DNA from: an uncultured Dermabacteraceae bacterium
Lineage (GTDB): Bacteria > Actinomycetota > Actinomycetes > Actinomycetales > Dermabacteraceae
Direction: 5' to 3'
Assembly: GCA_946223075.1 (NCBI GenBank)
Contig: CAMILZ010000018.1
Location: forward strand, 1-50,015
DNA: 50,015 bases
Under the pieces are notes generated by a model, which saw nothing but the letters and a program-made list of their open reading frames with translations, ran no database searches and was not told the DNA's origin. Both the position numbers and the translations under genes were made by a program. Shown in pieces: positions 25,875-34,443 of the stretch (positions are counted from its first letter, which is position 1; each line of letters opens with the position of its first letter).

Positions 25875-27008
25875 GTGAATGATCGCCCCAGCACCAAAGA
25901 TTCGCGAGACGCGGCCCGTCACGACGACGCCCCGCCCGCGCGCCGCATCGTTCTCCTTTCGGGCCCCTCGGGAAGCGGAAAGGGCCGCCTCGCGGAGCAC
26001 TCCGGCCTCCCCGTGCTCAATCTCGACGATTTCTACCGCGATCATGACGAAGAGGGCCTCCCGCGGGCTTTCGGAATCGTCGACTGGGACGATCCGGCGT
26101 CATGGCGCGCCGAGGAAGCCCTCTCGGCTCTCGAGACGCTGTGTCACGAAGGCGCGGTCGAGGTCCCCACGTATTCAATTTCGCAGTCGCGCCGAACGGG
26201 AACACGGATATTTAGCGCGGAAAATTCTCCGCTCGTGATTGCCGAGGGCATCTTTGCGTCCGAACTCGTTACGGCCCTCGCGGGCCTGGGCCTCCTCGCC
26301 GACGCGATCGTTCTCGACCGCCCCGCCGCCCTCGTGTTTGGTTTGCGTCTCGTGCGCGACGTTCGTCAGGCACGCAAGCCCATCCCCACCCTCGTGCGCC
26401 GCGGGCTCGCGCTCGCGCGCTCCCAAGGGAGGGACGTCGATGGGTGGGCTCGCGCCGGTATGCGCAGGCTCGGGCTTCGGCATGCTCTCGCCCGCGTGGG
26501 TGGTCTCGAATGCCTGTGGGAGGCCGACGCTCGCTCGGCAACCGTCGGCCCTCAAAGCGCTCACGCAGACACGCCCACGATTACGGTCTCGGCCGTGTGC
26601 TTCTACTGCAAAACCGAAGGTGAATGGCGTGTTCTCGGCGTCCGCAAACGAGGCACGCACTTGTTCATGCAACCGGGTGGGAAGCCCGAGTCAACAGAAA
26701 CCCCGCTCCAGTGCGCGGAGCGGGAGATTCGTGAGGAACTCAACCTGCGCCTCGATGCGGGGAAGCTCGAGCACCTCGGTCACTTCCGCACCGATGCGGC
26801 GAACGAGGCGAACACCCTGCTCATTTCCGACGTCTTCCTCGCGCCCGAGGTGGCAAACCCCGAGGAGTTCACGCCGCACGCGGAAATCGAGGAGGTTCGC
26901 TGGTTCCCCCTCGACGTGGACAAGATCGCGGATGCACACGTACTCGCACCGCTCTTTCGCGACGAAGTGCTCCCTCGCTTGCGCGCGAAACTCGCACCCG
27001 CGCGCTGA
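25875..27008 (+). CDS. Uridine-kinase-like P-loop domain fused to Nudix hydrolase
   Basis: This 377-residue two-domain protein starts with a uridine-kinase-like nucleoside kinase (residues ~22-215): P-loop GPSGSGKG (30-37), then NLDDFYRDHDEEGLP and the VIAEGIFASE segment. A Nudix hydrolase follows (~235-370), with a Nudix box from Gly269 (KPESTE) through REIREELNL, in which the usual Gly after EEx is Asn290. The residue after the P-loop lysine is Gly37 where Ser/Thr normally binds magnesium, so kinase activity is uncertain. The setting among nucleoside salvage genes suggests a role in pyrimidine nucleotide metabolism or clean-up. Start is GTG 25875. Confidence 0.82.
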   Translation: MNDRPSTKDSRDAARHDDAPPARRIVLLSGPSGSGKGRLAEHSGLPVLNLDDFYRDHDEEGLPRAFGIVDWDDPASWRAEEALSALETLCHEGAVEVPTYSISQSRRTGTRIFSAENSPLVIAEGIFASELVTALAGLGLLADAIVLDRPAALVFGLRLVRDVRQARKPIPTLVRRGLALARSQGRDVDGWARAGMRRLGLRHALARVGGLECLWEADARSATVGPQSAHADTPTITVSAVCFYCKTEGEWRVLGVRKRGTHLFMQPGGKPESTETPLQCAEREIREELNLRLDAGKLEHLGHFRTDAANEANTLLISDVFLAPEVANPEEFTPHAEIEEVRWFPLDVDKIADAHVLAPLFRDEVLPRLRAKLAPAR

Positions 27009-27019
27009 GCAGCGAAAAG

Positions 27020-27057
27020 GGCCGGGCCGCACCGCGCCTCATTCGTGCGGCACAGCC
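27020..27057. terminator. Hairpin between convergent kinase-Nudix and deoA genes
   Basis: GCCGCAC (27026-27032) pairs with GTGCGGC (27045-27051), and flanking GGGC/GCCC bases can extend the stem with a small bulge. It lies in the 65-base gap between convergent genes. Confidence 0.5.
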
Positions 27058-27073
27058 CAGCCCCGTACGCTCT

Positions 27074-28360
27074 TTAGGCGATCCGGTCGAGCACGAGCGA
27101 GCCTCGCTCGAACTCGTCAACGTTCTCGATGCTCCACGCACCGTCAATAGCCTCGAGCGACCGTGGGAAGCGGTCCTCGGTGTCGGTCAGGAGCGTCGCG
27201 AGGACCTCGCCCTTCGCGACGCGATCGCCGACGGTCTTGTGGAGGCGCACGCCGGCGCCAAACTGCACGGCCTCACCGGGCCGCGAGCGGCCCGCACCGA
27301 GGCGCCAGCCTGCGACGCCGACCTTCATGGCATCGAGGCCCGTCACGCAACCGTCGGAATCCGCAACGAGCTCATGACTGTGTTTCGCGACCGGAAGTGC
27401 GGCCTCCGGGTCTCCGCCTTGCGCGCGGATCATGGCCTTCCACGTATCCATTGCGCGGCCATCTTTGAGCGCCGCGTCGACGTCCACATCTTTGATCCCC
27501 GCGGCGGCGAGCATCTCGGTCGCGAGTGCGATGGTGAGTTCGACGACGTCGGCGGGCCCGCCACCAGCGAGGACCTCGACGCTTTCCTCGACTTCAATCG
27601 CGTTCCCCACCGCGCGCCCGAGCGGCACGGACATGTCGGTGAGCAGCGCGACCGTGTTCACGCCCGCGTCCGTGCCGAGGTCGACCATCGTGCGTGCGAG
27701 CTCGCGCGCCATCTGTTCATCTTCCATGAACGCACCCGCGCCGGTCTTGACATCGAGCACGAGGGATGCGGTGCCTTCGGCGATCTTCTTGCTCATAATC
27801 GAGCTTGCGATGAGCGGAATGCAGTTCACGGTACCCGTGACGTCGCGGAGTGCGTAGAGCTTCTTGTCGGCCGGGGCGAGCCCGCTGCCCGCCGCGCACA
27901 CGACCGCGCCAACGCTCTCGAGCTGGCGCATCATTTCGTCGTTCGTGAGGTTCGCGCGCCATCCCGGGATCGACTCGAGCTTGTCGAGGGTTCCTCCCGT
28001 GTGGCCGAGGCCGCGGCCGCTCAGCTGCGGGACCGCGACGCCGAAGGACGCGACGAGCGGGGCGAGCGGGAGGGTGATCTTGTCGCCCACACCGCCGGTC
28101 GAGTGCTTGTCGGTCGTCGTCTTCGAGAGCGCGTCAAAGCTCATGCGCTCACCCGAGGCGATCATCGCCTTCGTCCACAGTGCGATCTCTTCGCGGCTCA
28201 TGCCGTTGAGGAAGATCGCCATCGCTAGGGCGCTCATTTGCTCTTCCGCAATGACACCGCGCGTGTAGGCGTCGATCGTCCAGGCGATCTGTTCGGGAGT
28301 GAGCTCGCGCTTATCGCGCTTCGCGTGAATTACGTCGACGGCGTCAAATGCTTCAGCCAT
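27074..28360 (-). CDS. deoA: Thymidine/pyrimidine-nucleoside phosphorylase
   Basis: This 428-residue enzyme cleaves (deoxy)thymidine or uridine with phosphate. The signature KHSTGGVGDKITLPLAPL is present, preceded by TKAMIASGERM, with SGRGLGHTGGTLDKLESIPG binding phosphate and base. SLVLDVKTGAGAFM follows in the alpha/beta domain, and a C-terminal biotinyl-like domain completes the fold. AAAGGA lies six bases before the ATG. It sits directly after cdd (36-base gap) and downstream of the nucleoside importer, as the catabolic end of one minus-strand operon. Confidence 0.96.
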   Translation of the reverse strand: MAEAFDAVDVIHAKRDKRELTPEQIAWTIDAYTRGVIAEEQMSALAMAIFLNGMSREEIALWTKAMIASGERMSFDALSKTTTDKHSTGGVGDKITLPLAPLVASFGVAVPQLSGRGLGHTGGTLDKLESIPGWRANLTNDEMMRQLESVGAVVCAAGSGLAPADKKLYALRDVTGTVNCIPLIASSIMSKKIAEGTASLVLDVKTGAGAFMEDEQMARELARTMVDLGTDAGVNTVALLTDMSVPLGRAVGNAIEVEESVEVLAGGGPADVVELTIALATEMLAAAGIKDVDVDAALKDGRAMDTWKAMIRAQGGDPEAALPVAKHSHELVADSDGCVTGLDAMKVGVAGWRLGAGRSRPGEAVQFGAGVRLHKTVGDRVAKGEVLATLLTDTEDRFPRSLEAIDGAWSIENVDEFERGSLVLDRIA

Positions 28361-28396
28361 GGTCAGTCCTTTCGAAAGAGGCGGATGCGCATGCGC

Positions 28397-28798
28397 CTAC
28401 GCATGAGGCGCCGCGGCATCGAGGTCCGCGGGGCCGAAGGACTGCGGGAGCATCTCCTCGAGACTCGCCTCGCCCTTCGGCGTGAGAATTGTGAAATCTG
28501 GTGCCGCGTGCTCCGCGAGGAGCTGACGGCAGCGCCCGCACGGCATGATGACCTCGCCGAGGCGGTTGACGCACACGAATGCGCGGATCTTCCCGCCGCC
28601 GGTCGCGAACAGCTCGGAGATCATGCCGCATTCGGCGCACAGCGTCACGCCGTAGCCGGCGTTTTCGACGTTACAGCCCCGCACGACGCGGCCGTCGTCC
28701 ACGAGGCTCGCGGCGCCCACGGGGTAACGGGAATACGGCACGTAGGCGCGGCTTGCGACCTCGCGTGCCGCCTGGAGAAGGGGTTTAAAATCCACCAT
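28397..28798 (-). CDS. cdd: Cytidine deaminase
   Basis: This 133-residue tetrameric-type cytidine deaminase converts (deoxy)cytidine to (deoxy)uridine. It shows YVPYSRYPVGAA, CNVENAGYG, the zinc-site CAECG with the neighbouring Glu, and MPCGRCRQLL. I chose ATG 28796-28798 because the family begins here; the frame further upstream lies in the permease gene. It starts 13 bases after the permease stop, so it belongs to the importer operon and feeds deoA with uridine. Confidence 0.95.
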   Translation of the reverse strand: MVDFKPLLQAAREVASRAYVPYSRYPVGAASLVDDGRVVRGCNVENAGYGVTLCAECGMISELFATGGGKIRAFVCVNRLGEVIMPCGRCRQLLAEHAAPDFTILTPKGEASLEEMLPQSFGPADLDAAAPHA

Positions 28799-28811
28799 CG
28801 TGAGAGGGCCC

Positions 28812-30161
28812 TTACTGCTTGATGTACGGCTCGCCATCGGCGGCGGGAACGCGCACACGCCCCACGAAACCCGCGACGGCAAACAGGGTCACAACGTACG
28901 GCAACATCGCGAGGAACTCCGAGGGCACGGTGGCTTTGTGGAGATCCGGCGGGAGCGAACTCGAGAGGATGCCGAGGTTCTGCTGGAGCGCCGTCGCGAA
29001 CGCGAAGAACAGCGCCGCACACATGGCGCCGACGGGGTGGTAGCGCCCGAGGATCATCGCGGCAAGCGCGATGTAGCCCTTACCGGCGCTCATTTCCTTC
29101 GCGAAGGCCACGTTGGTGCCGATCGTGAGGGTTGCACCGCCGAGGCCGGCGACGGCGGAGCCCAGAAGGACGTTGCTCCAGCGCGTGCGTGACACGTTGA
29201 TGCCCACGGTGTCGGCGGCGAGCGGGTGCTCGCCCACGGCCCTCACGCGAAGGCCCCAGCGCGTCCAGAAGAGCGCGGTTGTGAGAGCCGCAACGATCAC
29301 CCACATGAGGTACACGAGAATGTTCTGATCGAACAGTGCGGGGCCGATCACCGGGATATCGGAGAGCACCGGGACGCGAAGGTTCGGAAGGCGCATCGGC
29401 GTATTGAAGTGTTCCGGATCCTGCTTCATGAGCGTGCCGAAGAGGAAGCCCGTAAGACCGATCGCGAGGACGTTGAGCACAACACCCACGATGATCTGCT
29501 GAACGTGGTAGCCCACGGCGAAGAGCGCGAGCAAAGCGCCGATGAGAAGCGCGACGACCGGAGCGGCGATCATGCCGATCCACGGGCTTCCCGTCATCGA
29601 GCCCACGAGTGCCGCACCGAACGCCCCGAGCAGGAGCTGCCCCTCAATCGCGATGTTCACCACGCCGGCACGCTCCGAAAGCACGCCCGAAAGCGCACCG
29701 AACACGAGCGGGACCGCGAGCGCGAGAGTGGCCTGAAGGAGGTAGCCAAGGTCGAGCGCCTGGCCGGCAACCGCCCAGACGAGAAAGTCGAACGCCCAAA
29801 GAACGCCGAAGACGACCTGCACGAGCCCCTTCGTGCCGCGCGGCCACGCGATGTTTTTCGCCTGCATGACCCACGTGAAAGCCGCGATCGCGAGGAGAAC
29901 AATGCCGAGCACGAGCGAGGTCGCTTGCGCCGGAAGGGCGATCCGCTGCGGGACGCCCATGTCGGTGAACATGGATTCGCGAGCGATCGTAAAGCTCGAA
30001 TCGTGACCCGGAACAGCGCCGAGCCAGAATCCCGCGAGAGCGATGAGCGCGAAGACGCTCAGGGCTGCGGGCATGTGCCACCAGTTCGGTAGGCGTCCCT
30101 TGACCGTATCGAGAACGACAACGTCATCGGTGGGAAGCGCGCGAGGATCTTGAACGCTCAT
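28812..30161 (-). CDS. nupQ: Nucleoside ABC transporter permease (NupQ/RnsD type)
   Basis: This 449-residue permease belongs to the BPD_transp_2 family, which partners BmpA-type binding proteins. The core (~140-440) has SGVLSERAGVVNIAIEGQ, a family hallmark, then the conserved loop GEHPLAADTVGINV. About 130 extra N-terminal residues contain two or three further hydrophobic segments, longer than the ~320-residue Bacillus form. I chose ATG 30159-30161: GGAGG precedes it and it begins one base after the upstream permease stop. It forms the channel with the adjacent permease for nucleoside uptake. Confidence 0.92.
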   Translation of the reverse strand: MSVQDPRALPTDDVVVLDTVKGRLPNWWHMPAALSVFALIALAGFWLGAVPGHDSSFTIARESMFTDMGVPQRIALPAQATSLVLGIVLLAIAAFTWVMQAKNIAWPRGTKGLVQVVFGVLWAFDFLVWAVAGQALDLGYLLQATLALAVPLVFGALSGVLSERAGVVNIAIEGQLLLGAFGAALVGSMTGSPWIGMIAAPVVALLIGALLALFAVGYHVQQIIVGVVLNVLAIGLTGFLFGTLMKQDPEHFNTPMRLPNLRVPVLSDIPVIGPALFDQNILVYLMWVIVAALTTALFWTRWGLRVRAVGEHPLAADTVGINVSRTRWSNVLLGSAVAGLGGATLTIGTNVAFAKEMSAGKGYIALAAMILGRYHPVGAMCAALFFAFATALQQNLGILSSSLPPDLHKATVPSEFLAMLPYVVTLFAVAGFVGRVRVPAADGEPYIKQ

Positions 30162-30162
30162 C

Positions 30163-31494
30163 TCATGCCTCCTTCGAAGCGTCGTTGGTGCCATCTGCGG
30201 GAGCGTCCGCGCGGTGGCTGCCGGCTGCGGCGGGAATCTTCTGGGTTCCGACGGTTGCCGGGGTGGCGTCGGACTTCTCATTCTTTTCCGTGGGCTCGCC
30301 GGAGGAATCCGCATCGCTCTTCTTGTCGCGCGCGAGGACCGAAAGCCCCGTGAGCGTACGCACGAGCGGCGGAGCGGCGATGAAGAGCACGACGAGGGCC
30401 TGGACGATGCTCACAAGGTCGATTGGCACGCCCTGGCTTGATTCCATGAAGCGCCCACCCACGCCGAGTGCGGCGAAGAGGAGACCCGCGAGAAGGATGC
30501 CAATGGGGCCCGAGCGGCCGAGAAGCGCGACCGTGATCGCGTCGAAGCCGATGCTGCCCGCGATGCCGCTCGTGAGGCGATGTTCAGTGCCGAGCAAGTG
30601 CACGGATCCGGCAAGGCCCACGAGGGCGCCGGCGACTACCATGACGAGGAAACTCGTCGTGCCCACTTTGATGCCCGCGACCTGGGCGGCCCGGGGATTT
30701 TCACCGACCGTGCGGAACTTGAAGCCGAGCGAGCTTCTCGTGAGAAGCCACCACATGAACACGCCGGCGAGGAGCATGACGAAGATTCCCACGTGCAGGC
30801 GGTACCCGGTCACGAGAGTCGGCAGCTGCGCGTTGACGGCAACATTGGGGGAAACGGGCTGCGAGGTGTTTGCCGCGGTGAACGCCTCGGTCGTGAGCAG
30901 GAAGCCGAGCAGTGAGACCGCAATCCAGTTCAGCATGATGGTCGAGATGACCTCGTTCGCCTCAAAGCGTGCCTTGAGGAAGCCGGCGATACCGCCCCAC
31001 ACCGCGCCCGCGAGAGCGCCCACGACGAGCGCGACGATGAGGTGGAGGACGGGCGGGAGGAAGGTCCATGTAAAGCCGACGTACCCGGCCATCGTAGCGC
31101 CCATGAGCAGCTGGCCCGTGCCGCCAATGTTGAACATGCCGGCCCTGAAACCGACCGCCATGCCGTACGCGGCGATGATGAGGGGCGTGGCAACCGTGAG
31201 GGTTTCAAAAAGCGGCCGCCACATGAGGGCGGTCGTCCGGGCTTTATAGTCGAAGATCGCGCCGCGGAACATCGCCTCGTACGCGCCGATAATCGCCTCC
31301 CACGACGCGCTGAAAAAGTCGCTCGGTCGCGCAAAGACGTAGCCGAGCGAGTCGCGGACGTCTTCGTTCGCGACGAGGATGAGGATGCTGCCGATGATCG
31401 CCGCAATAACGAACGCCCCGATGACGACCGAGACTTCGCTTCGGCCAATCCTTTGGGCGAGCGTGCGATTCGAGCGTGCGTCTTGTGCGCTCAC
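30163..31494 (-). CDS. nupP: Nucleoside ABC transporter permease (NupP/RnsC type)
   Basis: This 443-residue membrane permease belongs to the same family. It has an N-terminal helix, then PLIIAAYGMAVGFRAG and MFNIGGTGQLLMGA, EANEVISTIMLNWIA (coupling region) and GENPRAAQVAGIKV. The last ~60 residues are a hydrophilic Ser/Asp/Lys-rich tail of no recognised function. It starts at GTG 31492-31494, overlapping the ATPase stop as GTGA, which implies tight co-translation. Together with the other permease it should import nucleosides. Confidence 0.92.
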   Translation of the reverse strand: MSAQDARSNRTLAQRIGRSEVSVVIGAFVIAAIIGSILILVANEDVRDSLGYVFARPSDFFSASWEAIIGAYEAMFRGAIFDYKARTTALMWRPLFETLTVATPLIIAAYGMAVGFRAGMFNIGGTGQLLMGATMAGYVGFTWTFLPPVLHLIVALVVGALAGAVWGGIAGFLKARFEANEVISTIMLNWIAVSLLGFLLTTEAFTAANTSQPVSPNVAVNAQLPTLVTGYRLHVGIFVMLLAGVFMWWLLTRSSLGFKFRTVGENPRAAQVAGIKVGTTSFLVMVVAGALVGLAGSVHLLGTEHRLTSGIAGSIGFDAITVALLGRSGPIGILLAGLLFAALGVGGRFMESSQGVPIDLVSIVQALVVLFIAAPPLVRTLTGLSVLARDKKSDADSSGEPTEKNEKSDATPATVGTQKIPAAAGSHRADAPADGTNDASKEA

Positions 31495-33065
31495 GAGAGA
31501 TCTCCTTCCTCGCTCAGGGCGCTCTCGGTGAGCGTTCCCGTGCCCTTGGCAATCACCTCGCGGGCTGCCTCCGCGCTATAGCCGGCCATCATGAGGCCAA
31601 GGACTTCTCGGCTCTCATCACCGGGGACGATGCCGAGGATTTCACCTCGATACATCACGGCGATGCGATCGGCGAGCTGGCAAACCTCGTCGAGTTCGGT
31701 CGAGACGATGATGACGGGGGTTCCCTTGTCGCGTTCCACGACGATGCGCTTGTGGAGGAACTCGATTGAACCAACGTCGACGCCGCGCGTGGGCTGCGAG
31801 GCGATAAAGAGCGAGAGGTCTCGCGAGAGGGCGCGGCTCATGACAACCTTTTGCTGGTTGCCCCCCGAAAGCGATCCGACGGGAAGGTCAATGCCCGTGG
31901 TGCGAATATCGAATTCCGTGACCTGGCCTTCGGCGTGCTCACGGATCGTTTTGGGGTGGAGCGACACGACGGAGCCGAAGGGCTTGCGATCGTGTTGGTC
32001 AAGCACGAGGTTCTCGGCAACCGAGAATGACTTCATGAGGGCGTCTTCGGTGCGGTCCTCGGGAACGAACCCGACGCCCTCGTCCAGGATGCGTTTGGTA
32101 CTGAGCCCCACGAGGTCGGTTCCGTTCAAGCGGGCGTGACCACTGACGTGGGGCTGAAGGCCGAGGAGCGCTTCGGTCAGCTCGGTCTGGCCATTGCCCT
32201 GAACACCGGCAACACCGAGAATTTCGCCTTCGTGGACATCGAAGCTCACGGAATTCAAAAGTTTGAGACCGTTACTGTCGGTGACCGTAAGGCCATCGAC
32301 CTCGAGGGCGGCTTTTCCGCCTTTCGGCGGGGTCTTGTCGAAATCGAGGGCGACCGTGCGGCCCACCATCATGTTCGCGAGCTCCGTTTGTGGAGCGCCC
32401 GGGTCCGCAGAGCCCACGACCTTGCCGCGGCGAATGACGGTGATCCGATCCGCGACGGCCTTGACCTCGCGAAGCTTGTGAGTGATGAACACGATCGACG
32501 TGCCCTCGCTCTTCAGCTGGCGCATGATCTGCATGAGCTCATCGGTCTCTTGCGGCGTGAGCACGGCCGTGGGCTCGTCGAGGACGAGCACCTCGGCGCG
32601 GCGCGAAAGCGCCTTGATGATTTCCACGCGCTGCTGGGCGCCGACGGGCAAGTCTTCGACCTTCGCGTCCGGGTCGATGTCGAATCCGAAACGCTTCGAA
32701 ATCTCGCGCACCTTCGCGCGGGCCTGGTCGAGATCGAGGAAAGCCCCTTTCGTGGGTTCGTGGCCGAGGGCAACGTTTTCCGCGACGGTGAAAACGGGGA
32801 TGAGCATGAAGTGCTGGTGCACCATGCCAATGCCTGCCGCCATGGCCTCGCCCGGGCCGGAAAACTGCACGGGCTTATCGTCGATAAGAATTTGGCCGCC
32901 GTCGGGCTGGTACAGCCCGTAAAGGACGTTCATGAGGGTGGACTTGCCCGCGCCGTTTTCACCGAGGAGCGAGTGAATCTCGCCCTCGTTGATGACCAGA
33001 TCGATGTGGTCATTGGCCACGAGTGAGCCGAACACCTTCGTGATGCCTCGCAGTTCGAGTTTCAC
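31491..33065 (-). CDS. nupO: Nucleoside ABC transporter ATPase (NupO/RnsB type, two NBDs)
   Basis: This protein of 524 residues has two tandem nucleotide-binding domains, as in ribose/nucleoside importers. Domain one has GENGAGKST and VLDEPTAVLTPQE. Domain two has the degenerate loop GVQGNGQTEL, the signature LSGGNQQKVVMSRAL and ASQPTRGVD. The second P-loop lacking GKS/T is normal for this family. I chose GTG 33063-33065 with GGAAGG about nine bases upstream; the frame further upstream has no family similarity. It follows bmpA behind a strong hairpin, so read-through from bmpA is probably partial. Confidence 0.94.
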   Translation of the reverse strand: MKLELRGITKVFGSLVANDHIDLVINEGEIHSLLGENGAGKSTLMNVLYGLYQPDGGQILIDDKPVQFSGPGEAMAAGIGMVHQHFMLIPVFTVAENVALGHEPTKGAFLDLDQARAKVREISKRFGFDIDPDAKVEDLPVGAQQRVEIIKALSRRAEVLVLDEPTAVLTPQETDELMQIMRQLKSEGTSIVFITHKLREVKAVADRITVIRRGKVVGSADPGAPQTELANMMVGRTVALDFDKTPPKGGKAALEVDGLTVTDSNGLKLLNSVSFDVHEGEILGVAGVQGNGQTELTEALLGLQPHVSGHARLNGTDLVGLSTKRILDEGVGFVPEDRTEDALMKSFSVAENLVLDQHDRKPFGSVVSLHPKTIREHAEGQVTEFDIRTTGIDLPVGSLSGGNQQKVVMSRALSRDLSLFIASQPTRGVDVGSIEFLHKRIVVERDKGTPVIIVSTELDEVCQLADRIAVMYRGEILGIVPGDESREVLGLMMAGYSAEAAREVIAKGTGTLTESALSEEGDLS

Positions 33066-33144
33066 GAGCACTGCCTTCCGTGAGTGACACGGACCCACCG
33101 GGCCCGAGGGGTGTCGGAGTTCGAGTATAGGGGGTTGAGGTGGA

Positions 33145-33180
33145 CTGGCGGCCCCCTCCCGAAAGAGAGGGGGCCGCCAG
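33145..33180 (-). terminator. Hairpin between bmpA and the transporter ATPase
   Basis: A 14-bp stem (33145-33158 with 33167-33180) with an 8-base loop lies 41 bases after the bmpA stop. No T-tract follows. It probably attenuates transcription or protects the 3' end of bmpA mRNA, giving more binding protein than transporter. Confidence 0.75.
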
Positions 33181-33221
33181 CCTAATAAATGATGCTCGTC
33201 ACAGGGGTTGAGGAGAGGCGC

Positions 33222-34316
33222 TCAGTGCTTGGGCGAGGCGGGCGAGTTCACTTCGATCTCGCCACTGATGATCTGCTGCTTGAGATCCTCGACCTCCTTC
33301 TTGAGGTCGGCGGAGACTTCCCCGTCGAACTCGTGGAAGGGCGCGAGGCCTACGCCACCGTTCTCGAGGGTACCGACGTACGGCTCGCTCGAGAACTTGC
33401 CTTCAGCGGCCTCGGTGCCGGTCTGCTCGACCGCGGTGGCAATTTCCTTCATGACCGAGGTGAGGATGACGTCCTTCGCATCGGGGTTGCTTTCCACGCC
33501 ATCGGTGTCGACCCAGACGACCATGACGTTGTCCTTTTCCTTCGCTGCTGCGAGAGTACCCGCACCAACGGGGCCCGCGACGGGCATGATGACGTCCGCG
33601 CCCTGAGAGATGAAGCCTTCGGTGAGAGCCTTACCCTTGGTCTGGTCTTCGAAATCGCCGGTGAACGAGCCGTCCTGGCTGTCCTTGTTCCAGCCGAGAA
33701 CCTTGACGTTTGTACCGTGAACCTCGTTGTACTTCGCAACGCCATCGGCGAAGCCATCCATGAAGATCGTCACCGAGGGGATCTTCCCGCCACCGTAGGT
33801 CGCGACCGTTCCGGTCTTGGAGGTGCCGGCCGCAACGTAACCCGCGAGGTAGGCCGCCTGGGCGGTATCGAACGTCAGGGGCTTGACGTTCTCAACCTCG
33901 ACGGGATTGCCATCGGCATCCTGAGCGGTCGAGTCAATGATCGCGTAATGAAGATCGGGGTTGGCCTCGGCCTCGGCCTTGAGGGTCTGCGAGAAGAGGT
34001 AGCCAACCGCGTAGATGATGTTGCACTCGCCCTGCACCATGTTCTGCAGGTTCGGGGAGAAATCCGCCTCGGTCGAGGATTCGGCGGTCTGGACCTTGTA
34101 ACCCTTCTTTTCCTTGAGGGCCGTGAGGCCGTCGAAACCGGATTCGTTGAACGACTTGTCGTCAAAGCCGCCTGAATCGGACACCATGCAAGCCTTGAAA
34201 TCGCTGCCCTTGCCGGAACCGGAACCGGCGTCGGACTCTTCGGGGGGAGTACCGCAGGCGGAGAGGACGAGAGCGCCGGCACCAAGCAGTGCGGCCGCGC
34301 GGGAAAGGGACTTCAC
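33222..34316 (-). CDS. bmpA: BmpA-family nucleoside-binding lipoprotein
   Basis: This 364-residue substrate-binding lipoprotein of the BMP family (PnrA/NupN) has a signal peptide ending in the lipobox LSACG, then a Gly/Ser linker. The domain motifs are DSGGFDDKSFNESG, a nucleoside-binding stretch shared with PnrA, and AGYVAAGTSKTGTVATYGG; ADVIMPVAGPVGAG also matches. It would be anchored on the outer membrane face and deliver nucleosides to the NupOPQ importer. I chose GTG 34314-34316, five bases after GGAGG. It is the first gene of the importer operon. Confidence 0.94.
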   Translation of the reverse strand: MKSLSRAAALLGAGALVLSACGTPPEESDAGSGSGKGSDFKACMVSDSGGFDDKSFNESGFDGLTALKEKKGYKVQTAESSTEADFSPNLQNMVQGECNIIYAVGYLFSQTLKAEAEANPDLHYAIIDSTAQDADGNPVEVENVKPLTFDTAQAAYLAGYVAAGTSKTGTVATYGGGKIPSVTIFMDGFADGVAKYNEVHGTNVKVLGWNKDSQDGSFTGDFEDQTKGKALTEGFISQGADVIMPVAGPVGAGTLAAAKEKDNVMVVWVDTDGVESNPDAKDVILTSVMKEIATAVEQTGTEAAEGKFSSEPYVGTLENGGVGLAPFHEFDGEVSADLKKEVEDLKQQIISGEIEVNSPASPKH

Positions 34317-34443
34317 GATTGCCTCCAACGTGAGGGGATGAGTAGACGGTGCGCCCGGCCGGTCCGAGCACCCTCCTCATAATGTAACGCTCCGTTAACC
34401 TGAATGCACTCCCAGATTCGCCCCTACCGCAAGGAGTGCGGCA

